Counted from the first letter of the stretch, positions 31,491 to 41,695 are shown. The stretch is 64,000 bases of DNA from Comamonadaceae bacterium (GCA_027484105.1 JAIXUG010000005.1:62001-126000); one strand, 5' to 3'. Notes: generated from the sequence alone by a model not told the origin. Translations and numbers: made by a program.

Positions 31491-32198
31491 TCAATCGGTC
31501 GCACGCAGCCAACGTGTCAGCGCGGCTGTCACGGCATCTGGCTGCTCGATCGTCGAGAGGTGGCCGCAGGACTCGATCACCTCCAACTGCGCACCAGGAA
31601 CACAAGCCGCCATGGCTTCGTGATCGGCCAGCGGCGTGACCGGGTCCTGCCGTCCGCACATCACCAATGTGGGCACGCGCACCCGCGCCAGATCGGCGTG
31701 TGAGTCGGGCCTGCCCAGCATGGCCGTTTGCTGGTTGAACTGACCCACCGCACCCACACTGCGCGCCATGCTGGCCATCAGTTCGGCCAGCGCTGTATTG
31801 CCCACATGGGCGGGTAACAACCAACGCGCGGGCAGCTCCGGGATGAGGGCCTCGATGCCGCCCTGCTGCACCGTCGCGATGTCCTTGTGTCGGCCTTCAC
31901 GGCGCTGCGCGTGATCGGCCACCGCGGTGGTGTCGATGAGCACCAAGCGCTCGAGCCGTGGCAGCGCACAGCGGATCGCCTCGAAAGCGGCATAGCCACC
32001 CAGCGACAGGCCAATCCAGGTGAAACGCTCCGGCATCGCCGACAGCACCTGCTGGGCCATGCCCGCCATCGAATCGTGGTCGCGAAAGACGAACACGCTG
32101 CAGTCGTAGGCCGACTCCAGCGCCGCAAGCTGATGCGCAAAGAGCCGCTCGTCCGTCATGTGGGCGCAGGCAAACGCCAGCGCGGGTCGTCGGGTCAT
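31491..32198 (-). CDS. Alpha/beta hydrolase
   Basis: FTWIGLSLGGYAAFEAI nucleophile elbow; VMCGRQDPVTP; GHLSTIEQPD. Confidence 0.87.
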   Translation of the reverse strand: MTRRPALAFACAHMTDERLFAHQLAALESAYDCSVFVFRDHDSMAGMAQQVLSAMPERFTWIGLSLGGYAAFEAIRCALPRLERLVLIDTTAVADHAQRREGRHKDIATVQQGGIEALIPELPARWLLPAHVGNTALAELMASMARSVGAVGQFNQQTAMLGRPDSHADLARVRVPTLVMCGRQDPVTPLADHEAMAACVPGAQLEVIESCGHLSTIEQPDAVTAALTRWLRATD

Positions 32199-32223
32199 GG
32201 CCGTCTCACTTTCCAGGGGTTGC

Positions 32224-32616
32224 TCATGCCAGCACGGAGAGCTCGATCAAATTGAAGTCCGGGTCACGCACATAGACCGAGCGGATTTTTTGTGTGGCCC
32301 CTGTGCGCATCACCGGGCCTTCCAGGATCGGCCAATTGCAGGCCTGCAGCCGCGCGACCACTTCTTCGAGCGGAACGTTCACGATGAAGCACAGATCGAG
32401 TGCGCCAGGCACAGGCAAATGGGCTTTCGGCTCGAACTCCTTGCCCTGCACATGCAGGTTGATCTTCTGGTTGCCGAACTTGAAGGCGCGGCGCTCGACC
32501 GGCGGCGTGCCACCCACGAAGCTCTCCAATTGCATGCCGAGCACCCGCGTGTAGAAATCCACGCAGGCCGCTTCGCGCGCGGTGGTCAGCACCAGATGGT
32601 CAAGATGGTCGATCAT
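32224..32616 (-). CDS. VOC family protein (glyoxalase-like)
   Basis: IDHLDHLVLTTAREAACVDFYTRVLGMQLE...YVRDPDFNLIELS. Confidence 0.9.
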   Translation of the reverse strand: MIDHLDHLVLTTAREAACVDFYTRVLGMQLESFVGGTPPVERRAFKFGNQKINLHVQGKEFEPKAHLPVPGALDLCFIVNVPLEEVVARLQACNWPILEGPVMRTGATQKIRSVYVRDPDFNLIELSVLA

Positions 32617-33554
32617 GAGAATTCCTTTTTCAATTCAGCCACCGAAGGTGGCGCAGGGTGCAGGTCGGTGATCAGGCCACTCTTGGCCACCTGCCCGGGC
32701 ACTTCGTGCCCCACGATGGCGGGCAGCTGCCGGGCAATGGGCAACAGGCGCTGCAAATCGATGCCGGTGTCGCAGCCCATGGCGTCGAGCATGTGGATGG
32801 CGTCTTCGCTGCAGATGTTGCCGCTGGCGCCGGGGGCATAAGGGCAGCCGCCCAGCCCGCCCAGCGAGCCGTCGAAGCGGTCGATGCCCGACTGCACCGC
32901 CGCCAGCACATTGGCCAGGCCCATGCCACGGGTGTTGTGAAAGTGCAGCGTGAGTTGCAGGTCGGGGAAACGCTGCTGCAGAACCTCGCACATGACGGCC
33001 ACCTGGCGCGGCTGCGCCATGCCGGTGGTGTCGCAAATGGTCAGGCCCCGCACGCCCAGATCGGCAAAGCGCTGCGACCACTGCAGCACCTCGGCCTGCG
33101 GCACATCGCCCTCCATCGGACAACCAAAGCAGGCCGACAAGGACACATTGATCGGCACTTGCGCGCCAAAACGTTCGATCACCTCACGCAGGGCCGCGAA
33201 GCTGTGTTCACGCGGCATGCGCAGGTTGGCCAAGTTGTGCGTCTCCGAGGTGGACATCACCAGGTTGAACTCGTCGGGCTTGACATCCATCGCCCGCTCG
33301 GCGCCGCGCAGGTTGGGCACCAGCACGGTGTATCCGACCCCTGGCACCCGCTGGATGCGGCCCATCACCTCTTCGGCGTCGCGCAGCATCGGGATCGCCT
33401 TGGCCGAGGTGAAGGAGGTCACTTCGATCTTGGCGTAGCCACACTGGCTCAGGCCATCGATCAGGGCGATCTTGGCCTCGGTGGGCACGAATTCGGGCTC
33501 CATCTGGAAGCCGTCACGTGTCACCACCTCGTTGAAATGAATCCGCTGTGTCAT
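32613..33554 (-). CDS. Hydroxymethylglutaryl-CoA lyase family protein
   Basis: NEVVTRDGFQMEPEFVPTEAKIALIDGLSQCGYAKIEVTSF..., LHFHNTRGMGLANVLAA, GGLGGCPYAPGASGN. Confidence 0.93.
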   Translation of the reverse strand: MTQRIHFNEVVTRDGFQMEPEFVPTEAKIALIDGLSQCGYAKIEVTSFTSAKAIPMLRDAEEVMGRIQRVPGVGYTVLVPNLRGAERAMDVKPDEFNLVMSTSETHNLANLRMPREHSFAALREVIERFGAQVPINVSLSACFGCPMEGDVPQAEVLQWSQRFADLGVRGLTICDTTGMAQPRQVAVMCEVLQQRFPDLQLTLHFHNTRGMGLANVLAAVQSGIDRFDGSLGGLGGCPYAPGASGNICSEDAIHMLDAMGCDTGIDLQRLLPIARQLPAIVGHEVPGQVAKSGLITDLHPAPPSVAELKKEFS

Positions 33555-34786
33555 GCCTGACCTCCCACAATGCCGCGCTCGCGCAGTTCGGTGATTTGCT
33601 GCGAACTCAAACCCATCTCCGCCAGGATCCGGTCCGTGTCCTGCCCCAGATTTGGCGCATTGCGCCGGTGGCTGCCCGGTGTGCGCGAGAGCTTGGGCAC
33701 AACGCCCGGCACCACCAAAGTGCTGCCATCGTCCATCTGCACCTGCTGCAGCATGCCGCGTGCGGCGTAATGCGGATCGGCCGCGATGTCGGCCACGCTG
33801 TAAATTTTTCCGGCGGGCACCGAAGCCTGCTCCAGCGTCTCGAGCACCACCTCGACCGGGTGCTGCGCGGTCCAGGCCCCGATCGCGTCATCGAGCTCTT
33901 GCACCCGCGCCACACGCCCGGCGTTGTCGGCCAATGCCGGATCGTCTGCCAGATCGGGGCGCCCAATCAGGACCATGAGCCGCTTGAAAATGCTGTCGCC
34001 ATTGCCCGCGATCAGGGCATAAGCACCGCCCTGGCAAAGGTAGGCGTTGGTGGGCGCGATGCCGGGCAAAGCGCTGCCCGCCGCCCCCCGCACCGCGCCG
34101 AAGGCGCTGTATTCGGGCAGCAGGCTTTCCATGCAGTTGAAGACGGCCTCGTAGAGCGCCACATCGATCACCTGCCCCTGCCCGGTGGCATGGCGGTGCT
34201 GCAAGGCCAGCAAAATGCCAATGACCCCGTGCAGTGCCGCCAGCGTGTCGCCGATGCTCACCCCCACCCGCACCGGCACCCGGCCCGGCTCGGCCGTGAG
34301 GTGACGCAAGCCGCCCATGGCCTCACCAATCACCCCAAAGCCGGGGCGGTTGCGGTAGGGGCCAGTCTGCCCATAACCGCTGATGCGCAGCACGATCAGG
34401 CGCGGGTTGGCAGCCACCAGATCGTCCGGCCCCAGCCCCCAGCCTTCCATCGCACCTGGGCGAAAGTTTTCAATCAGCACATCGGCTTCCTGGGCCAGCT
34501 GGCGCACCAGGGCTTGCCCTTCGGGCGTGCGCAGGTCCAGCGCCAGCGAGCGCTTGTTGCGCGACTGCACCTGCCACCACACCGAGGTGTCGTCCTTGAG
34601 CATGCGCCATTTGCGCAGCGGGTCACCGCTGCCAGGCGGCTCGATCTTGATGACTTCAGCGCCGAAGTCGGCCAGGGTCTTGGCGGCAAAGGGGCCGGCA
34701 ATCAGTTGCCCCAACTCCAGCACCTTCAAACCGGCCAAGGCGCTGGGCGGCACCGATGCTTGGGAAGATGGCTTTTGCGTGTTCAT
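33551..34786 (-). CDS. CaiB/BaiF family CoA-transferase
   Basis: LAGLKVLELGQLIAGPFAAKTLADFGAEVIKIEPPGSGDPLRKW, RNKRSLALDLRTPEG. Confidence 0.94.
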   Translation of the reverse strand: MNTQKPSSQASVPPSALAGLKVLELGQLIAGPFAAKTLADFGAEVIKIEPPGSGDPLRKWRMLKDDTSVWWQVQSRNKRSLALDLRTPEGQALVRQLAQEADVLIENFRPGAMEGWGLGPDDLVAANPRLIVLRISGYGQTGPYRNRPGFGVIGEAMGGLRHLTAEPGRVPVRVGVSIGDTLAALHGVIGILLALQHRHATGQGQVIDVALYEAVFNCMESLLPEYSAFGAVRGAAGSALPGIAPTNAYLCQGGAYALIAGNGDSIFKRLMVLIGRPDLADDPALADNAGRVARVQELDDAIGAWTAQHPVEVVLETLEQASVPAGKIYSVADIAADPHYAARGMLQQVQMDDGSTLVVPGVVPKLSRTPGSHRRNAPNLGQDTDRILAEMGLSSQQITELRERGIVGGQA

Positions 34787-34834
34787 GCCGCGCAGTGTGA
34801 CGCGCAGCAGGGCACGGGTCTATTTGTTCCTTGT

Positions 34835-35758
34835 TCAGTCAGCCTTCGCATTTTGCGAAGGCGTATGCAGGAAATCCCTGAAATCCGTGACGGCCGAATC
34901 GGCCTCCTTCGGGATCGCCACTTTCAGCCGCCGGTGTGCCCAGGCGTCGGTCAGAGGGCGCCAACCGAGCTTCATGGCGCGCACAATCGGCATCGCCGCC
35001 CGTTTGGGCAACAAAGCAATCCCCAAACCCGACACCACCATGTGACCCACCGCGTCAAAGCTGCGCACCTGCATGCGCAACTTCAGGGTCCTGCCCGCGG
35101 CCATGGCGGCACTTTGTTGTTGTTGCAAAAGGGCGGCACCGGGGTTCAGGCTGATCCAGGACTCGTCCAGAGCATCCACAAAAGAAACCGCTGAATGCGC
35201 CATCAGGGCATGCTCGCGCGGCAGGATCAACACCAGCTCATCCTTGCGGAAGTCGCGAACATCCAAACCATCGGTGTGCGGCCCCTCCACAAACACCCCC
35301 ACATCGGCCCGCCCCTCCCTCAAGGCCAGCACCACTTGTTCTGACACTTGCTCTTCCAAATCAATTTGCACTTCTGGATGCAAGCCGCTGTACTCGGCGA
35401 TCAAAGGGGGCAAAAACTGGTTGATGGCCGCTGTTCCGGCAAACAGCCGCAGATGCCGTACAACGCCCATTTGCAAATCGGCCAATTCACTCACCAGGCC
35501 GTCCATTTCCTGCAGCAGGGCCAGGCCCCGCCGCATGAAAATGCGCCCGGCTGCCGTCATGGTCAAGCCGCGCGAATGCCGGTCAAACAACTGGCACCCG
35601 ATGGCGGCCTCCAGTTCCTTGAGGCGACGACTGGCTGCGGGCAAGACCAGATTGCATTGACGAGCGGCTGTGGTCAGACTGCCCGTCTGGGCACACAGCA
35701 CGGTCAAGCGTATCGACACAAAGTCGAATCTGGCCAGGTTGTAAACGGGTGATGCCAT
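34835..35758 (-). CDS. LysR family transcriptional regulator
   Basis: LTVLCAQTGSLTTAARQCNLVLPAASRRLKELEAAIGCQLFDRHSRGLTMT. Confidence 0.92.
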   Translation of the reverse strand: MASPVYNLARFDFVSIRLTVLCAQTGSLTTAARQCNLVLPAASRRLKELEAAIGCQLFDRHSRGLTMTAAGRIFMRRGLALLQEMDGLVSELADLQMGVVRHLRLFAGTAAINQFLPPLIAEYSGLHPEVQIDLEEQVSEQVVLALREGRADVGVFVEGPHTDGLDVRDFRKDELVLILPREHALMAHSAVSFVDALDESWISLNPGAALLQQQQSAAMAAGRTLKLRMQVRSFDAVGHMVVSGLGIALLPKRAAMPIVRAMKLGWRPLTDAWAHRRLKVAIPKEADSAVTDFRDFLHTPSQNAKAD

Positions 35759-35870
35759 GGTGGAGCCTCAGGAAAGAACACACTGGCGCATTCTGACCTG
35801 AGAATCACCCCGCAGGCACAGGCATTGACGGCCTTGCCAGACCGTCAACAAAACCGGTGCCCTTGGGCCC

Positions 35871-36860
35871 TCAATCCGCGTAAATGCCACCAGCCCGGAT
35901 CACAGGCGCCCACTTGGCGACTTCCGACATCACAAAATTTTTGTGGCCTGCAGGGTCATTGCGTGCATCGGTGATCACGGTGGCGCCACCGCTTTCTTGC
36001 TTGCGGATGAAGTCCGGGTCTTTGACGGCCGCTTTGAGGGCGTCATTGAGTTTCTTCAGGATCGGAGCGGGCGTGCCTCTGGGGGCGTACAAGCCCTGCC
36101 AGATGGTGACCGAGAAGTCTTTCAGCCCGGCCTCTTGCATGGTGGGTGAATCTTTGAGGGCAGGTGCGGTCAAACGGGTGGGCGTGGTCACCGCATAGGA
36201 CTTGACCTTTTTGCCTTCGATTTGCGGGATCGTGGTGGTGGTCTGGTCGCACATCAGGTCCACCTGTCCCCCAATCAAATCGGTCATGGCCGGCGCCGTG
36301 CCTTTGTAGGGCACCGAGGTCATGTCCACCTTGATGGTGGACTGGAACAACATGCCGCACAGGTGCGATGCCGAGCCCGGACCCGCGTTGGCGATGTTGA
36401 TCTTGCCTTTGTTGGCCTGAATCCAGGCCATCAGCTCGGTCATGTTGTTGGCCGGCAGGCTCGGGCGTCCGATCAGGTTCATCGGGTTTTCGCTGACCAG
36501 GCCCAGGTACTCAAAATCACGTTCCACGTTGTAGGGCAAGTTGCGGAAAAAGGTCGGCAAAGTGGCCTGGGCAATGTGCGTGAACAAGAGGGTGTAGCCA
36601 TCCGCTGGCGCCTTGGCCACTTTGTTGGCACCGATGGAGCCCGATGCACCCGCAGAGTTATCGATCACGATGCTGTGACCGCCCATGAACTTGCTCATGG
36701 ATTGCGCCAAGTCACGCGCCGCCTTGTCCGTCGGGCCCCCCGCCGCATAAGGCAAAACAAAGGTGATGACTTTGTTCGCCACAGGGTAATCCTGTGCGGA
36801 CACATTCACTGACCACAACGCTGCACAGGCGATGACCGCCGGAAGAAACTTGGATTTCAT
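35871..36860 (-). CDS. Bug/TTT family periplasmic substrate-binding protein
   Basis: MKSKFLPAVIACAALWSVNVSAQDYPVANKVITFVLPYAAGGPTDKAARDLAQSM... Confidence 0.92.
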   Translation of the reverse strand: MKSKFLPAVIACAALWSVNVSAQDYPVANKVITFVLPYAAGGPTDKAARDLAQSMSKFMGGHSIVIDNSAGASGSIGANKVAKAPADGYTLLFTHIAQATLPTFFRNLPYNVERDFEYLGLVSENPMNLIGRPSLPANNMTELMAWIQANKGKINIANAGPGSASHLCGMLFQSTIKVDMTSVPYKGTAPAMTDLIGGQVDLMCDQTTTTIPQIEGKKVKSYAVTTPTRLTAPALKDSPTMQEAGLKDFSVTIWQGLYAPRGTPAPILKKLNDALKAAVKDPDFIRKQESGGATVITDARNDPAGHKNFVMSEVAKWAPVIRAGGIYAD

Positions 36861-36943
36861 GTTCAAACCTTTCGTGAGTGAGGGACGGGGAAAAAATCGG
36901 TCAAAGCAGATTGACAATGGCCGCTGAAGCGCGGTCGCACCAA

Positions 36944-38008
36944 TCAGGCCAAGGCCTTGCAAACGGCCGCTGTCACTTCGGCGGTGCGTGCCTTGCCACC
37001 CAGGTCGCCGGTGTGCAAGGCCGGATTGGCCGTGACGCTTTCGATGACGGCCATCAAGCGCTGCGCCGCAGCGGGCTCGCCAATGTGCTCCAGCAGCATG
37101 ACCACCGACCAGAAGGTGCCCACCGGGTTGGCCAGGCCTTTGCCCATGATGTCAAAGGCCGAACCGTGGATGGGCTCGAACATGCTGGGGTAGCGGCGCT
37201 CGGGGTCGATGTTGCCGGTGGGCGCAATGCCCAGGCTGCCCGCCAGGGCAGCTGCCAGATCGCTCAGGATGTCGGCATGCAAGTTGGTGGCGACGATGGT
37301 GTCCAGGGTTGCCGGACGGTTGACCATGCGGGCCGTGGCCGCGTCCACCAATTCCTTGTCCCACTTCACGTCGGGAAACTCTTTGGACACCTGCACGGCG
37401 ATTTCATCCCACATGACCATGGCGTGGCGCTGCGCGTTGCTCTTGGTCACCACCGTCAGCAGCTTGCGCGGGCGCGACTGGGCCAGCTTGAAGGCGTAAC
37501 GCAAGATGCGCTCCACCCCGGTGCGGGTCATGATGGACACATCGGTGGCCGCCTCGATGGGGTGGCCCTGGTGCACGCGGCCACCCACGCCCGAGTATTC
37601 GCCTTCGGAGTTTTCGCGCACGATGACCCAGTCCAGGTCCTTGGGCGTGCAGCGCTTCAAGGGTGCGTCGATGCCGGGCAGGATGCGCGTGGGGCGCACG
37701 TTGGCGTACTGGTCAAAGCCCTGGCAAATTTTCAGGCGCAGGCCCCACAAGGTGATGTGATCGGGGATGTGCGGGTCACCGGCCGAACCAAACAAGATGG
37801 CGTCTTTGTCACGCAAGGCGTTGAGGCCATCGGCCGGCATCATCACGCCGTGCTGGCGGTAGTAGTCACCACCCCAGTCAAAGTTTTCAAACTCGAATGT
37901 GAATTGGCCACAGGCTTTGGCCAGGGCCTGCATGACTTCTTGCCCTGCGGGAACGACTTCTTTGCCAATGCCGTCTCCGGGGATGGTGGCGATGCGGTAG
38001 GTTTTCAT
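36944..38008 (-). CDS. Tartrate dehydrogenase / D-malate dehydrogenase family (isocitrate/isopropylmalate dehydrogenase superfamily)
   Basis: MKTYRIATIPGDGIGKEVVPAGQEVMQAL; VRENSEGEYSGVGGRVHQG; EPIHGSAFDIMGKGLANP. Confidence 0.92.
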   Translation of the reverse strand: MKTYRIATIPGDGIGKEVVPAGQEVMQALAKACGQFTFEFENFDWGGDYYRQHGVMMPADGLNALRDKDAILFGSAGDPHIPDHITLWGLRLKICQGFDQYANVRPTRILPGIDAPLKRCTPKDLDWVIVRENSEGEYSGVGGRVHQGHPIEAATDVSIMTRTGVERILRYAFKLAQSRPRKLLTVVTKSNAQRHAMVMWDEIAVQVSKEFPDVKWDKELVDAATARMVNRPATLDTIVATNLHADILSDLAAALAGSLGIAPTGNIDPERRYPSMFEPIHGSAFDIMGKGLANPVGTFWSVVMLLEHIGEPAAAQRLMAVIESVTANPALHTGDLGGKARTAEVTAAVCKALA

Positions 38009-38110
38009 GGGGTACTTCTTTGAAAATGAAAAAATCAATTCGACATTGTGTGGCGCTCAAAGATCAACAAAAGCCATAAAATTCAATTCACCATTAACTT
38101 TTACTCAACA

Positions 38111-39022
38111 ATGGAACCCCGTCTGCAAGCCGCCGATTTGGGCTTTTTTTCCGCATTGGCCATGGCCGGAAGTCTGAGCGCTGCCGCGCGCGAGATGCGC
38201 ATCACCACCGCTGCCGTCAGCAAACGCCTGTCGCAAATGGAAGCCCGCCTGGGCTTACCCCTGGTCAACCGCACCACCCGCCGCATGAGCCTGACGGTGG
38301 AAGGCGAAACCGTGCTGCGCCACGCGCGAAGCATCCTGGCCGAAATGGCCGACCTGGAGCAGCAGCTGGGCGCCAGCCGGTCCACACCCAGTGGCCTGTT
38401 GCGGGTCAATGCCACCTTGGGTTTTGGGCGCAGCCACATCGGTCCGCTGATCAGCCGTTTTGTTCAGCACTACCCGCAAGTCGATGCGCAACTGCAGTTG
38501 TCGGCAGACCCGCCCTCACTCACCGACGATGCTTTTGATGTCTGCATCCGCTTTGGGCCACCGCCTGACACACGCGTCATCGCCCGAAAAATTGCCGACA
38601 ACCAGCGGCTGCTGTGCGCCTCCCCGGCCTATGTTGCCTTGCATGGCGAACCCAAAACACCTGCCGACTTGGCACAGCACAACTTCATCAGCATTCGCCA
38701 AGGCGGTGAGGCCTATGGGGTGATCAAACTCGCCAAAGGCCGGCAGGGCCAAGCCGAGACGGTCAAAACACGCGGCAACCTGACCACCAACGACGGCAGC
38801 ATCGCCGTGCAGTGGGCCCTGGACGGCCACGGCATCTTGCTGCGGGCCGAATGGGACATCCGGCACCATTTGGCGCAGGGCCAACTGCTGCAATTGATGC
38901 CCCAGTTCCACACACCCGATGCCGACATTTATGCCATCTACCCTGCGCAACACAAGTCAGCGGCCAGGGTCAGGGCCTTTGTGGACTTTGTGGCCGAGGC
39001 GTTCAAGCCAGTCAAGCCTTGA
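38111..39022 (+). CDS. LysR family transcriptional regulator
   Basis: MEPRLQAADLGFFSALAMAGSLSAAAREMRITTAAVSKRLSQMEARLGLPLVNRTTRRMSLT; divergent from tartrate dehydrogenase gene. Confidence 0.92.
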   Translation: MEPRLQAADLGFFSALAMAGSLSAAAREMRITTAAVSKRLSQMEARLGLPLVNRTTRRMSLTVEGETVLRHARSILAEMADLEQQLGASRSTPSGLLRVNATLGFGRSHIGPLISRFVQHYPQVDAQLQLSADPPSLTDDAFDVCIRFGPPPDTRVIARKIADNQRLLCASPAYVALHGEPKTPADLAQHNFISIRQGGEAYGVIKLAKGRQGQAETVKTRGNLTTNDGSIAVQWALDGHGILLRAEWDIRHHLAQGQLLQLMPQFHTPDADIYAIYPAQHKSAARVRAFVDFVAEAFKPVKP

Positions 39023-39231
39023 TTCGGCGATGGACCTTGTACCGCATCAAAAAAAAGCTGAACCGTGCGGTTGTGCCAGTTGGAAGCGAACCCAATCGTC
39101 TGTTAACCACTGGCAGTAAAAGACCCATTGCAGACTTCCTTGTATTGCCAATAGCGGCAACTGAGCATCAGGAACCGTCCACCAATACTTAGAAATCTCT
39201 CTTGATTGGTAGTCAACAATGTCAAGTGTCG

Positions 39232-39272
39232 GCTTAGTCATTGCACAAGTTTGCAAGCTAAGCGCCTTTTTT
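39232..39272 (+). terminator. Possible Rho-independent terminator
   Basis: GCTTAG...CTAAGC outer arms with inner TTGC...GCAA, followed by TTTTTT. Confidence 0.45.
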
Positions 39273-39285
39273 CACCCTATCGTGT

Positions 39286-40749
39286 TTATCCGCTTTGGAA
39301 TACTCGCAAACGATGTGCTGCTCCAGCCCAGTCGGGCATATCGTCACCCTTCACAAACCTGACCCAGCGAGAATGCATGTCGTGCGCCAAAGCGGTTGGC
39401 GCCACCGCTCCAATGAATTCCTGGGCCCGTCTCGAATGGGTATTGCCTAGGACAAATGGGATTTCCATGGCGTGGGCTGCGCCCATACGCCCGCCGTACA
39501 AAGGCGATGACCATTCAAACCTGTACAAAAACGTGGGGCAATTGGCCTGGTGCAGCAATTTTTCCAAAGCCAACGTGGGATGACCGTAAAAAAAATCGGA
39601 CTGGATACGACTCAGTGCATCACCCATGCTGGCTTGTGGATTCACAGCACGGCAGTCTTCCAGCGTTTGGGCCAAGATTTGGGGTGACCAGCCGATGTCC
39701 TCTGCAAAAGTCTGGACCCTGGCCTCATCAATCCGATCAATTTCGCCGTCGGGGACGAGGTAGAAACGCATTTCTTCGGCATTGGAGCCCAGCAAGACCT
39801 TGCGCTTGGCACCACCCGATCGCAGGCGCTTTTCAATCGCTGGCAAGGGCTCCAACTCAATCAGGTGGCCGTCTACCACCGGTCGTACTGGAAAGTAATT
39901 TCTGGGGCGCAGACCCCATTGCTTTTTGAGGACCTCATTGCCCATAAACGAGGCCAATGCCCGGGTCAGCGAGGCCAGCGGCACCGCAGCGAGTGCTTGG
40001 CGCGTGGGTGCAACACCCAGCACACCGGCCAATGCATGGCGGATGCGCTGTGCGTCTTCCAGGCTGTGGCTTTGCATGCTGGGGCTTTGCAAAATGACGC
40101 GCTCGAACAAGGCTTCACTTGCAGTCAAGCCCATCAGGTGAGTGATGGCGCCAGCCCCTGCCGATACACCCGCCACGGTCACGCGGCGTGGATCGCCGCC
40201 AAACAAGGCAATGTGCTCTTGTACCCAGCTCAGCGCCGCCAATTGGTCTTGCAGCCCCCGGTTGGGCGCAGCATCGTCAAAATGCATGAAACCATCCACG
40301 CCAAGTCGGTAATTGATCGACACAAAAACAATGCCCTGGCGGGCCATGGCGCTGCCGTCGTACAAGGCGTCGGATGCGCCACCCCGCATGAATCCACCAC
40401 CGGGAATCCAGACCATCACAGGCCAAGGACCATCACCTGCGGACGGGCACCACACATTCAGACTGAGGCAGTCCAGGTCGCCTGCATGGCCAGTGCTGCC
40501 AGGCAAACCGGCTTGTGCTGCCACGGGGCCAAAACGATCACACGGGCGAACACCCACCCATGGCAAGACCGGTTGTGGTGCTTGCCAACGACGTTCACCA
40601 ACAGGTGGTGCCGCAAATGGGATGCCTTTGAAAATCCGTAAAACGGTAGAGCCGGTATCACCCTCATCAGCGCTGCTGACGCCTTCAATCCAGCCAGCAG
40701 GCAGTTGCAGGCGCAGGCCGTGGGCTGGCTTACTCACTGGCAAGACCAA
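39286..40749 (-). CDS. Carboxylesterase (type B)
   Basis: LSLNVWCPSAGDGPWPVMVWIPGGGFMRGGASD, VTVAGVSAGAGAITHLMGL; overlaps Bug gene by 20 bp. Confidence 0.92.
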   Translation of the reverse strand: MVLPVSKPAHGLRLQLPAGWIEGVSSADEGDTGSTVLRIFKGIPFAAPPVGERRWQAPQPVLPWVGVRPCDRFGPVAAQAGLPGSTGHAGDLDCLSLNVWCPSAGDGPWPVMVWIPGGGFMRGGASDALYDGSAMARQGIVFVSINYRLGVDGFMHFDDAAPNRGLQDQLAALSWVQEHIALFGGDPRRVTVAGVSAGAGAITHLMGLTASEALFERVILQSPSMQSHSLEDAQRIRHALAGVLGVAPTRQALAAVPLASLTRALASFMGNEVLKKQWGLRPRNYFPVRPVVDGHLIELEPLPAIEKRLRSGGAKRKVLLGSNAEEMRFYLVPDGEIDRIDEARVQTFAEDIGWSPQILAQTLEDCRAVNPQASMGDALSRIQSDFFYGHPTLALEKLLHQANCPTFLYRFEWSSPLYGGRMGAAHAMEIPFVLGNTHSRRAQEFIGAVAPTALAHDMHSRWVRFVKGDDMPDWAGAAHRLRVFQSG

Positions 40750-41695
40750 GTCTGTCGATCAAGGGTTTCCAGACCGCGATATCGCGCTCGGCCCAGAGCG
40801 CCACGTCGGTGGGTTTGCTGCTGGTCAAAGTCACATTCATGGCGTTCATGCGTGTTGCATAAACGCTGTCGTTGCGGCACTTGTTGGTGGCCTCATTGAG
40901 TTTGGCCACCACATCAGGTGGGGTGCCTTTTTTGGCAACGATGGCAATCCAGGCTGGACGGGCCAGGGTTTGTGGGCCACCGGCTTCGCTGATGGTCGGC
41001 ACGTCAGGCATGAGGCTGGAGCGCTCTGCAGCAAAGACAGCCAAGGGGATGAGTTTGCCCGCTTTGACTTGCGCTGCTGCTGTGCCAATCACCAGCGTCA
41101 TGGCCTGAATTTGCTGGCCCATCAAGGCGGTCAGGCCGGCGGCTTCTCCCACAAAAGGCACATGCGTGGCCGGCCATTTCATGGATTCGGCCAATGCCGT
41201 AGTGAGCAGGTGGGCGGGGCTGCCTTTGCCAGGGGAGCCAAAGTTCAAACCACCTGCTTGAGAGGCAGACACTTTCCCCAGATCGGCCAGTTTGTTCACG
41301 CCTGTACCCGCCGGGACCACCAGCACCAGTGGCGAGGTGCCAATAACAGCGACACCATCAAAGTCCTTGATCGGGTCGTAGGGCATTTGCTTGTGCACAA
41401 AAGGGGTGATGGTCATCTGTGACATGCCGATCGACATCACGTTTTGGCCATCTGCAGGTTGGCCTTTCAAGTAGTTGATGGCCAAGATGCCGTTGGCGCC
41501 GGGCTTGTTCTGCACCACCGAGGGCTGTCCCGTCTGACGCGACGTGCACTCTGCCCAGGCCCGGGTCATGGCATCAGAGCCGCTGCCAGGTGGCTGCTGG
41601 GCGACTACCTGTAAGGCCGTTTGGGCTTGACTGGCCAAACTCATGGTCAAAGTAACGGTCAGCAAGGCGGCTTGGGGTAGCGAAAAATTTCTCAT
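40730..41695 (-). CDS. Bug/TTT family periplasmic substrate-binding protein
   Basis: ALQVVAQQPPGSGSDAMTRAWAECTSRQTGQPSVVQNKPGANGILAINYLKG... Confidence 0.88.
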   Translation of the reverse strand: MRNFSLPQAALLTVTLTMSLASQAQTALQVVAQQPPGSGSDAMTRAWAECTSRQTGQPSVVQNKPGANGILAINYLKGQPADGQNVMSIGMSQMTITPFVHKQMPYDPIKDFDGVAVIGTSPLVLVVPAGTGVNKLADLGKVSASQAGGLNFGSPGKGSPAHLLTTALAESMKWPATHVPFVGEAAGLTALMGQQIQAMTLVIGTAAAQVKAGKLIPLAVFAAERSSLMPDVPTISEAGGPQTLARPAWIAIVAKKGTPPDVVAKLNEATNKCRNDSVYATRMNAMNVTLTSSKPTDVALWAERDIAVWKPLIDRLGLASE

